A stretch of DNA of 7,212 nt, taken from the NCBI GenBank assembly GCA_044359175.1, contig JBIKMO010000228.1, positions 1 to 7,212 of the forward strand, read 5' to 3'. Both the position numbers and the translations under genes were made by a program. Under the pieces are notes generated by a model. That model was not told the DNA's origin, did not search any database, and saw only the letters and a program-made list of their open reading frames with translations. Origin of the DNA: UBA4615 sp044359175 (GTDB taxonomy: Bacteria; Pseudomonadota; Gammaproteobacteria; Burkholderiales; Burkholderiaceae_E). Positions 1 through 6,337 of the stretch are shown here, piece after piece (the stretch's first letter is position 1; each line of letters begins with the position of its first letter).

Positions 1-1838
1 TCGAGACCCGCGAGGGACTCGAGTCGGCCTGGGCGGCTGCCACCGCGATCAGCGACGACGTGATCGTCGAGCGCTGGATCCCGGGCGACGACTGGCGGCT
101 GCTCGTGGTCCACCACCGGCTGGTCGCCGCGGCGCGCCGCGACCCGCCGCACGTGATCGGCGACGGCGAGCGCACGGTCCGGCAACTGGTCGACGAGGTC
201 AACCGCGACCCGCGTCGCGGCGACGGCCACGCGACGCCGCTCACCCGCATCCGGCTCGACCCGATCGCACTCGCCCGGCTCACGGCGCAGGGCTTGGACG
301 CGGACTCGGTACCGGAGCGGGGCCGGCGGGTGGTGCTGCGCAACAACGCGAACCTCAGCACCGGCGGCACGGCGACCGACGTGACCGACGAGGTCCACCC
401 CGAGGTCGCCGCGCGGGCCGTGGAGGCGGCGCGAATGGTCGGCCTGGACATCTGCGGCGTCGACATGGTCTGCCGCAGCATCGCGCTGCCGCTCGAGGTG
501 CAGGGCGGCGCGGTGGTCGAAGTCAATGCGGCGCCAGGCCTGCGGATGCATCTGGCGCCGTCTTACGGCAAGCCCAGGCCGATCGGCGAGGCGATCGTCG
601 ATCGACTCTACCCGGCCGGTGAGGACGGCCGCATCCCCGTGGTCGCGGTCACCGGCACGAACGGCAAGACGACGACCGTGCGGCTGATCGCGCACCTGAT
701 CGCGCAGACCGGGCTGACCGTCGGTGTGACCGATACCAACGGCGTGACCGTCGGCCGCATCCGAACCGACTCGGGCGATTGCAGCGGACCCAAGAGCGCG
801 CGCAACGTGCTGATGCACCCGGACGTCGAGGCGGCGGTGTTCGAGACCGCCCGCGGAGGCATCCTGCGCGAGGGACTCGGCTTCGACCGCTGCCGCGTCG
901 GCGTGGTCACCAACATCGGCGAAGGTGATCACCTGGGCCTGAACCATGTCGAGACCGCCGAGGAGGTCGCCGAGGTCAAGTCGGTGGTCGTGCAGAACGT
1001 CGCCCCCGACGGCATGGCCGTGCTGAACGGCGAGGACCCGCTGTGCGTCGCAATGGCCGAACGCTGTCCGGGTGCGGTCACGGTCTTCGGATTCGACGAG
1101 GCCCACCCGGTGCTCGCCGGGCACCGCGCCGCGGGCCGGCGGGTCGTGTTCCGCCGCGGCGCTCGGATCGTCGCCGCACAGCGCGAGCGGGAAGTGCGGA
1201 TCGAACTCGAGCAGGTGCCGCTCACCCGCGGCGGGATGGTGGCGTTCCAGGTCGCCAACGTGATGGCGGCGGTCGGCGCGGCGTGGGCGATCGGGCTGGA
1301 CTGGGACGGGGTGCGTCGAGGGTTGCGCAGCTTCACCGCGGACGCCGGGACGGTGCCCGGACGCTTCAACCTGTTCGAGTACCGCGGCGCGACCGTGATC
1401 GCCGACTACGGTCACAATCCGGATGCGATCCGCGCGTTGGTGCAGGCGGTGGGCACGCTGCCGAGCGTGCGCCGGTCGGTCGTGATCAGCGGCGCCGGCG
1501 ACCGTCGCGACGATGACCTGCGCGCGCAGACCCGCATCCTCGGCGACGCGTTCGACCACGTGATCCTGTACCAGGACGCGGCCCAGCGCGGTCGCGCCGA
1601 TGGCGAAGTGGTCGGCCTGCTGCGCGAGGGCCTCGCGGGCGCACGCCGGACCACGCGCATCGACGAAGTTCGAGGCGAGTTCGTCGCGATCGACCTCGCG
1701 CTCGATCGGCTGAACGCGGGCGACCTGTGCCTGGTGCTGGTCGATCAGGTGCGCGATGCGCTCGACCACCTCATGCGTCGGGTCGAGCAGGCGCGCGACG
1801 CTGCGGACCAGGGTGCTCCGGACCGCGGCGCGCGCTGA
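1..1838 (+). CDS. cphA: Cyanophycin synthetase, C-terminal part (5' end outside window)
   Basis: Cytoplasmic enzyme that builds cyanophycin (multi-L-arginyl-poly-L-aspartate) without ribosomes, adding Asp and then Arg at the expense of ATP. The frame is open from base 3 to a TGA at 1836-1838, giving 611 visible residues. There is no plausible start, and homology runs straight through the GTG at base 60, so the gene begins upstream; with family lengths near 870-900 residues, roughly a third is missing. Counting from base 3, the ATP-grasp half shows VERWIPGDD near 22-30, RNNANLSTGGT from 113, and the metal-binding VEVNAAPG with E173 and N175. The Mur-ligase half follows, with the P-loop GTNGKTTT at 218-225, NIGEGDHLGL near 301, GRFN, and DYGHNP with H471. 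Both ATP sites look intact, which favours CphA1 activity over CphA2. The wording of these motifs resembles betaproteobacterial CphA. No cyanophycinase gene is visible nearby. Confidence 0.95.
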   Translation, partial: ETREGLESAWAAATAISDDVIVERWIPGDDWRLLVVHHRLVAAARRDPPHVIGDGERTVRQLVDEVNRDPRRGDGHATPLTRIRLDPIALARLTAQGLDADSVPERGRRVVLRNNANLSTGGTATDVTDEVHPEVAARAVEAARMVGLDICGVDMVCRSIALPLEVQGGAVVEVNAAPGLRMHLAPSYGKPRPIGEAIVDRLYPAGEDGRIPVVAVTGTNGKTTTVRLIAHLIAQTGLTVGVTDTNGVTVGRIRTDSGDCSGPKSARNVLMHPDVEAAVFETARGGILREGLGFDRCRVGVVTNIGEGDHLGLNHVETAEEVAEVKSVVVQNVAPDGMAVLNGEDPLCVAMAERCPGAVTVFGFDEAHPVLAGHRAAGRRVVFRRGARIVAAQREREVRIELEQVPLTRGGMVAFQVANVMAAVGAAWAIGLDWDGVRRGLRSFTADAGTVPGRFNLFEYRGATVIADYGHNPDAIRALVQAVGTLPSVRRSVVISGAGDRRDDDLRAQTRILGDAFDHVILYQDAAQRGRADGEVVGLLREGLAGARRTTRIDEVRGEFVAIDLALDRLNAGDLCLVLVDQVRDALDHLMRRVEQARDAADQGAPDRGAR

Positions 1839-1925
1839 GGAGCCGGCGCCCGGTCGGCGGGAAGGAGTGGCGTGACTGAGCTCACGCGAACCCAGCGCGG
1901 GGCGGCGGTGCGCCGCGCAGTCGCG
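1839..1925. terminator. Convergent intergenic gap with two inverted repeats, possible bidirectional terminator
   Basis: This gap lies between the stop codons of two converging genes. It contains a perfect 6-bp inverted repeat, GCGTGA at 1870-1875 and TCACGC at 1882-1887, with a 6-base loop. A second one pairs GCGCGG at 1895-1900 with CCGCGC at 1913-1918 across a 12-base loop. Neither is followed by a T-tract on either strand, so a classical intrinsic terminator is not shown. The terminator reading rests mainly on position, and GC-rich DNA produces short stems easily by chance. Confidence 0.3.
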
Positions 1926-4256
1926 TCAGCGCGCCGACGCACCGCTTCCGCATCCGGGCACGTCTGCGAGCGGGTCGGCCGCGCCGGGGGCGACATGCAC
2001 CACGTCGGGCGCCGTGCGCCCTCCCCCGTCGACGGGCAGTTCACCCACCACCCAGCGACGGGGGTGGTTCCGGAAGAACTCATCGCGCGGATGCAGGTCG
2101 GTGAGCGGAGCGGCGGATGCATCGCCCGTGCCCTGCCACAGCAGCACCCGACGCGCCAGCGCATCGAACGAGGGGGCGTCCGCGCCGCCGGCCGACAGGT
2201 GCGCACGCACCTGCGGATCGGCGAACCGACGCGCCCAGGCATCGACGTCGGGCGCAATCGGCGCGTCGCTGCCCAGCATCACCCGGGCCGGCAGCACCAG
2301 GACCGCGTGCGGGAACACGCGCCGGAAGGTGTCGACACTGCGGCAGGTCGGCGTCCACTGCACGTACAGCCCGCCGGGGGCGAGCCGGGCTCGGGCCCGC
2401 TGCAGGAATTCGCGGCTGTACAGCAGCCCGCTGAGCGACGCTTCCGGCAGCAGCGCATCCGCCTCGATCACGTCCCAGCGGCCGGACTCGCGGGCGAGCA
2501 ACCGACGACCGTCGCCTTCGACCAAACGCCAGCGCGGCTCGGCCAGCATCCGAGCACTCGGCCCGTCCGGGTGCATCCGGGCGATGTCGCGATGCAGCGC
2601 GAGCACGGGACCGACCAGTTCGATCGCGTCCACGCGGGTCTGCGGCCGCACGCCGGCGGACCAGGGCGTACCGCCACTGCCCACGCCGATCACCAGCACG
2701 CGCCGGGCGTCCGGGTGCACCAGCGGTCCGACCGCGCCGAGGAACTGGTGGATCGACAGGAACGGCACCCGTCCCTGCGAGAAGCCCTGGATGAAGAACG
2801 GCGCGTCGACCGCACCGCCGGCGCCCCGATCCTCGCGGTAGAAGGCGACGCCCGAGCGGTCCTCGGCCCACGCGACGGGACCGCCCGGGCGTTCCAGGTG
2901 GAGCCGCGACCAGAACGCCGCGTTGCCGGGCAACAGCATCAGCGCGACCGCGCACGCGAGTCCGGCGGCGATCTCCGGCCCGCGGCGGCGGACCGAGCCC
3001 GCCGCGAGCCAGCCCACGACCAGCAGCACCGACAGCAGCGCCAGCAGGCGCATCGTGCCCGCCGTGCCCAGCCAGTGCAGCGTCAGCAAGCCGGTCACGA
3101 TCGCGCCGGCGGCATTGCCGGCGATGTTCGCGAGCTGCACCCAGCCCACCCGCGCGCCGACCTGGGACAGGTCCTGCTGCACCGCGCGCTGCACGAACGG
3201 AAAGGTCATGCCGATCAGGAACGCGGGCGGCCCGACCACCAGGATCGCGAGCGCGAGCATCACCGCGAACCCGAGCAGGCGCACGCGCTCCAGGTCCACC
3301 GACAGCACGTCCACCAGCGGCCGCTCGGGCACCGCCCACCAGGCCGCCAGCAGCAGGAACGCGGCCAGCGCGTAGCCACCGGCCTGCGTGACGAAGAACG
3401 CCGGCCGCGGATCCGCGAAGCGGCGTACGAGCCGCGAGGCGACCGCGATACCCAGACCGTCGGCGATCAGGAAGATCCCGAGCACGGTCGGGAACAGGTA
3501 CGCGTGGAACGTACCGATCTGACCGAGCACGCGGACCCAGACGATCTCGAGTGCGACGATCACGTAACCCGAGACGAACACCAGCCCGCACCACAGCGCG
3601 AGCCCGCCGAACGCCCCCGGCGTCGCATCCGCACCGCGCGCCCGGGCCGCGGCCGGCGCACCCGGCAGCGATCGGTGCAACGTCGCGGCGAGCGCCGCCG
3701 CCGCCACGTTCAGCGCGGCGGCGATCGCCAGTGCACCGACGAAGCCGGCCGAGCCGACGATCACCCAGCCGCCGAGCAGCGCCCCGGCGCCCGCACCGAC
3801 CGTGTTCAGACCGTACAGCCGGCCGATGCGCTCGGCGACGTCGCCGAGCGAGGTCGCCACCGCCCGCGACAACAGCGGCAGCGACAGCCCCATCAGCGTG
3901 GTCGGCACCACCAGGCCGGCGAAGCACAGCGCGAAGATCGCCGCGGGCGCGTCCACCACGCCGGCCAGCCGCGTGGCGAGCAACTCGTAGAGGAACGGCG
4001 GGGACAGCAGCGCGAATGCCGCGACCCCGGCCTCGGCGACCACGAACCCGAAGAGCGCCGCGCGCGGCGACAACCGATCGGCCACCTTCGCGCCGATCAC
4101 CGACCCCAGGCCCAGGCCGGCGAGGAACGCCCCGACCACCAGCGACGCGGAGACCGTGTCCGAGCCCGCGAAGATGCCCAGCATCCGCTGCCACACGATC
4201 TGGCACAGCAGCGCCGAGAAGCCGGACGCGAAGAAGGCGATCGCCAGCACCCGCAT
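1926..4256 (-). CDS. Polytopic membrane protein fused to a spermidine-synthase-like domain
   Basis: The preferred start gives 776 residues. Residues 1 to about 440 are very hydrophobic, with some 12-14 predicted membrane spans, in two related halves: PTTLMGLSLP near 116 recurs as PAFLIGMTFP, and RLYGLNTVGAGAG recurs as a NIAGNAAGA segment. This is the layout of the fused MFS/spermidine synthase family. Residues from about 515 form a Rossmann methyltransferase-like domain: RVLVIGVGSGGT at 519-530, acidic strand end E546, GDG at 581-583, and IEADALLP at 597-604 followed by GLLYSREF. A family-like LTDLHPRDEF lies near the C-terminus. The Asp of the usual GGGDG motif is Ser and the second Asp of DxxDP is Leu, so true spermidine synthesis is doubtful. 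The start at 4256 fits the family's short N-terminus and has a weak AGGA ten bases upstream; ATG 4325 would add 23 residues. The frame upstream of that is Arg-rich and looks non-coding. Substrate and role are unknown. Confidence 0.85.
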   Translation of the reverse strand: MRVLAIAFFASGFSALLCQIVWQRMLGIFAGSDTVSASLVVGAFLAGLGLGSVIGAKVADRLSPRAALFGFVVAEAGVAAFALLSPPFLYELLATRLAGVVDAPAAIFALCFAGLVVPTTLMGLSLPLLSRAVATSLGDVAERIGRLYGLNTVGAGAGALLGGWVIVGSAGFVGALAIAAALNVAAAALAATLHRSLPGAPAAARARGADATPGAFGGLALWCGLVFVSGYVIVALEIVWVRVLGQIGTFHAYLFPTVLGIFLIADGLGIAVASRLVRRFADPRPAFFVTQAGGYALAAFLLLAAWWAVPERPLVDVLSVDLERVRLLGFAVMLALAILVVGPPAFLIGMTFPFVQRAVQQDLSQVGARVGWVQLANIAGNAAGAIVTGLLTLHWLGTAGTMRLLALLSVLLVVGWLAAGSVRRRGPEIAAGLACAVALMLLPGNAAFWSRLHLERPGGPVAWAEDRSGVAFYREDRGAGGAVDAPFFIQGFSQGRVPFLSIHQFLGAVGPLVHPDARRVLVIGVGSGGTPWSAGVRPQTRVDAIELVGPVLALHRDIARMHPDGPSARMLAEPRWRLVEGDGRRLLARESGRWDVIEADALLPEASLSGLLYSREFLQRARARLAPGGLYVQWTPTCRSVDTFRRVFPHAVLVLPARVMLGSDAPIAPDVDAWARRFADPQVRAHLSAGGADAPSFDALARRVLLWQGTGDASAAPLTDLHPRDEFFRNHPRRWVVGELPVDGGGRTAPDVVHVAPGAADPLADVPGCGSGASAR

Positions 4257-4617
4257 CGTGTGCCGATCCTGCGCGTCGGCAGCGGGTGCGGCGGAGGATC
4301 GATCGACGCGACGGGACGAGGTCATGGTCCAGGCCGGGAGGACCGCGCGACCGCCACGACGCCGTCGCCGCGACCCGGTCCGCAGTCCGCGCAGGCTACC
4401 TTGACCGCGCCGCCGCGGTCTCGCGAGGAACGAATTGGCGTGGCGATCCGCTGACGGCATGCCGCACCAAGACGCTCGCCGGCACGGCCGCTCGCGGGTC
4501 GGTCGCGGCGGCCCGGTGACCCCCAGGTGGTCTACCATGGGCGGGAGCGCGCATCGCCGCCGGGCGCGACGCGCATGTCTCCCCCGCAATCCGCCCGGTC
4601 AACGGACGCTCCTCACC
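4257..4617. promoter_or_regulatory. Divergent intergenic region with a small inverted repeat
   Basis: This stretch of about 360 bases separates two divergently transcribed membrane-protein genes and should hold both promoters. I see a perfect inverted repeat, GACCGC at 4403-4408 and GCGGTC at 4415-4420, with a 6-base spacer. It overlaps a TTGACC hexamer at 4401-4406, but no convincing -10 box sits at the right distance. TACCAT at 4533-4538 is a weak -10 candidate for the rightward gene without a good -35. If the leftward gene starts at 4325, its first 69 bases belong to that CDS. Open frames in this region translate to Arg-rich, low-complexity peptides and look non-coding. Confidence 0.35.
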
Positions 4618-5046
4618 ATGCTTCGTTTCGACGTTCCGCCGGTCGCCTCCAACGTGGCACGCCTGGAGGCCTTCATCACCTTCGCCGTGTGCATCGCCGC
4701 GCTGCTCGGCGCGCCGTGGCTGATGGCACCGCTCGCGCTGCAGGCCTTCGTGCGAGGCTTCCTCGGCCATCACCGCGAGCCGCTGCACGGCCTCTGGAAA
4801 CGCCTGCTGTCGTCGCGCGGTCTCGCCGGCAAGCCCGAGAACGCGGGCGCCAAGATGTTCGCGGCGAAGATCCTGTTCGTCGCGGGGACGGTGGCGGTCG
4901 TGCTGCTCGCTGCCGGCAGCCCGCTGTGGAAGGTGCCGGTCACGGTGCTGATCGCCTTCTCGTTCCTCGAATGGGCGTTCTCGTTCTGCGCGGCATGCTG
5001 GGCGTACGGGTTCTGGTACGCGAAGTTCCCGCCGAAGGCCGGGTGA
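4618..5046 (+). CDS. DUF4395 family small integral membrane protein
   Basis: The product has 142 residues, with hydrophobic segments at about 18-45, 84-100 and 103-123, so it is an inner-membrane protein. It fits DUF4395 as I recall the family: an N-terminal segment of the form N-x-x-R-x-x-A (N12, R15) leading into the first span, a central Phe-Ala-rich segment near 80-90, and a C-terminal FCAACWAY at 123-130 with paired cysteines C124 and C127. The CxxC could be redox-active or bind metal, but this is not established. The ATG at 4618 is preferred because the frame upstream, although open to 4435, encodes an Arg/Pro-rich stretch unlike the family. No good Shine-Dalgarno precedes it, which lowers confidence in the exact start. 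The gap of 102 bases to the next gene argues against tight co-translation. Function is unknown. Confidence 0.75.
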   Translation: MLRFDVPPVASNVARLEAFITFAVCIAALLGAPWLMAPLALQAFVRGFLGHHREPLHGLWKRLLSSRGLAGKPENAGAKMFAAKILFVAGTVAVVLLAAGSPLWKVPVTVLIAFSFLEWAFSFCAACWAYGFWYAKFPPKAG

Positions 5047-5071
5047 GTTCGGCTGGCACGACCTGCCGTCC

Positions 5072-5113
5072 TTGTGCCATACCGAGTCGAATGATAGTCT
5101 TACCCGTCAGTAT
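5072..5113 (+). promoter_or_regulatory. Candidate promoter/operator patch upstream of the acyl-CoA dehydrogenase
   Basis: A short, unusually AT-rich island in the 102-base gap before the acyl-CoA gene pair. TTGTGC at 5072-5077 may act as a -35 element, with GATAGT (5093-5098) or TAGTCT (5095-5100, preceded by TG one base before) as the -10. All matches to consensus are partial. Just downstream, TAC at 5101-5103 and GTA at 5110-5112 make a short TAC-N6-GTA dyad that could be part of a TetR-like operator. That idea is speculative: the wider 20-base symmetry pairs at only 4 of 10 positions. The base-composition contrast with the surroundings is the main evidence. Confidence 0.3.
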
Positions 5114-5137
5114 GCGCCGGACGATCGGCACGGCGAC

Positions 5138-5144
5138 GGGGAGA
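5138..5144 (+). promoter_or_regulatory. Ribosome binding site of the acyl-CoA dehydrogenase
   Basis: GGGGAGA ends four bases before the ATG at 5149, a good Shine-Dalgarno match and spacing. It fixes this start, which also matches the family N-terminus (MDFSLTDDQ). Confidence 0.7.
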
Positions 5145-5148
5145 CTCC

Positions 5149-6312
5149 ATGGATTTCAGCCTGACCGACGACCAGCGCGCGCTGCAGGACACCGTCCGCC
5201 GATTCGTCGAGAAGGAGATGCCCAAGAGCGCGGTCGCCGAATGGGACCGCGACAACGAATTCCCCCGGGACCTTCTCGACCGCATCGCCGACCTCGGGCT
5301 GATGGGGGCGACGATCCCCGAGGCCTGGGGCGGCAGTGGCGGCGGTGTGATGGAGGAGGTGATCGTCCTCGAGGAGCTGTCCCGGCACAGCTCCTCGGTG
5401 GCGCTCGCCTACGGCATGGACGTCTGCTTCGGCGCGGTGACCATCCTTCGCCACGGCACCGACGCGCAGCGCGCCGAGTTCCTGCCGCGGCTCGCTCGCG
5501 GCGACGTGCACTTCGCGCTGTCCATGACCGAGCCGGATGGCGGCACCGACATCCTGGGCGCGATGAAGTCCACTGCGCGCGAGGACGGTGACGACTTCAT
5601 CGTCAACGGCGCGAAGGTCTACACGACCGGTCTGAACATCGCGTCGCACGTGTTCGTCGTGGTTCGCACCGACCGGTCCGAGGACAAGCCGTCGTACGGG
5701 CTCACCGTGTTCCTGGTGCCGGTCGGCACGCCCGGGATGACCTTCCGCAAGATCGACAAGGTCGGCTCCCGCTTCCTGCACTCCTACGAAGTGGCGTACC
5801 AGGACATGCGCGTGCCGCGACAGTGGATCATCGGCACGCGCGGCCGAGGCTGGCACGCGATCATCGACACGCTGAACAACGAGCGCGTCTTCATCGCTGC
5901 GGTCGCTGCCGGCCTGGGCCGGGGCGCGCTCGAGGACGCGATCGCCTACGCCCGCGACCGACGTGCCTACGGCCGATCGATCGCCCAGTTCCAGGCCGTG
6001 CAGCATCCGCTGGCCGAGAGCCTGGTGGAGATGGACCTCGCGCAGCTCGCGACCTACAAGGCGGCCTGGCTGATGGACACCGGCGGCGACAGCTCGGTCG
6101 CAGCGGCCGCAGCCAAACTGTACGCGACCGAGGCCGCGTTCCGCGCGACCGACCGCGGCATGCGTGTGCTCGCGGGCGCCGGATTCACGATGGAGTACCA
6201 CATGCAGCGGTACTACCGCGACATCCGGCAGCTGATCTTCGCGCCGGTGACCAACGAGATGACCAAGAACTTCATCGCGCAGGCCGGCTGCGGGCTGCCT
6301 CGGTCGTACTGA
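5149..6312 (+). CDS. Acyl-CoA dehydrogenase, FadE12-like, with the catalytic Glu on helix G
   Basis: Complete 387-residue cytoplasmic flavoprotein of normal family length, expected to introduce an alpha-beta double bond into an acyl-CoA and pass electrons to ETF. It begins MDFSLTDDQ (helical N-terminal domain). The FAD-contacting segment is LSMTEPDGGTDI at 125-136, with Thr where Ser is usual. The beta domain shows VNGAKVYTTG at 152-161 and the C-terminal helical domain RRAYGRSIAQFQ at 271-282. The usual catalytic Glu near the C-terminus is replaced: in YYRDIRQLIFAPVTNEM (355-371) the position aligns with P366. Instead E245 in LNNERVF aligns with the helix-G Glu of isovaleryl-CoA dehydrogenase. 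The end, GLPRSY, is as I recall for mycobacterial FadE12-type enzymes. The substrate cannot be read from sequence; short or branched acyl-CoA is plausible. The ligase gene follows 25 bases downstream, so the two are probably co-transcribed. Confidence 0.93.
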   Translation: MDFSLTDDQRALQDTVRRFVEKEMPKSAVAEWDRDNEFPRDLLDRIADLGLMGATIPEAWGGSGGGVMEEVIVLEELSRHSSSVALAYGMDVCFGAVTILRHGTDAQRAEFLPRLARGDVHFALSMTEPDGGTDILGAMKSTAREDGDDFIVNGAKVYTTGLNIASHVFVVVRTDRSEDKPSYGLTVFLVPVGTPGMTFRKIDKVGSRFLHSYEVAYQDMRVPRQWIIGTRGRGWHAIIDTLNNERVFIAAVAAGLGRGALEDAIAYARDRRAYGRSIAQFQAVQHPLAESLVEMDLAQLATYKAAWLMDTGGDSSVAAAAAKLYATEAAFRATDRGMRVLAGAGFTMEYHMQRYYRDIRQLIFAPVTNEMTKNFIAQAGCGLPRSY

Positions 6313-6325
6313 CGCGCGCCCCCGC

Positions 6326-6330
6326 GGGAG
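6326..6330 (+). promoter_or_regulatory. Ribosome binding site of the acyl-CoA ligase
   Basis: GGGAG lies seven bases before the ATG at 6338. It supports this start over the in-frame ATG codons at 6362 and 6371, and shows the ligase has its own initiation site rather than relying on translational coupling. Confidence 0.6.
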
Positions 6331-6337
6331 ACCGAGC

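Noticed and set aside
2080..4206. A 708-codon minus-strand frame overlapping the same gene
   Set aside because: It is a frame-shifted shadow of the same gene: the translation is Arg/Gly/Ala low-complexity with no domain.
1872..4454. A very long open frame (about 860 codons) on the + strand, antisense to the membrane-fused synthase-like gene
   Set aside because: Its codon boundaries coincide with those of the real gene on the other strand, so antisense stops arise only where the real gene uses TTA, CTA or TCA, codons that are rare in G/C-ending genes. The product is rich in Arg, Gln, His and Pro with no recognisable domain, whereas the minus-strand product has clear membrane spans and a Rossmann domain.
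4257..4589. An N-terminal extension of the membrane-fused synthase-like protein up to the ATG at 4589
   Set aside because: The added residues beyond 4325 are Arg-rich and unlike the family, which starts just before the first membrane span. The ATG at 4325 remains possible, but 4589 does not look like a real start.
4435..4617. An N-terminal extension of the DUF4395 protein
   Set aside because: The open frame upstream of 4618 encodes an Arg/Pro-rich stretch without similarity to the family, whose N-terminus fits the ATG at 4618.
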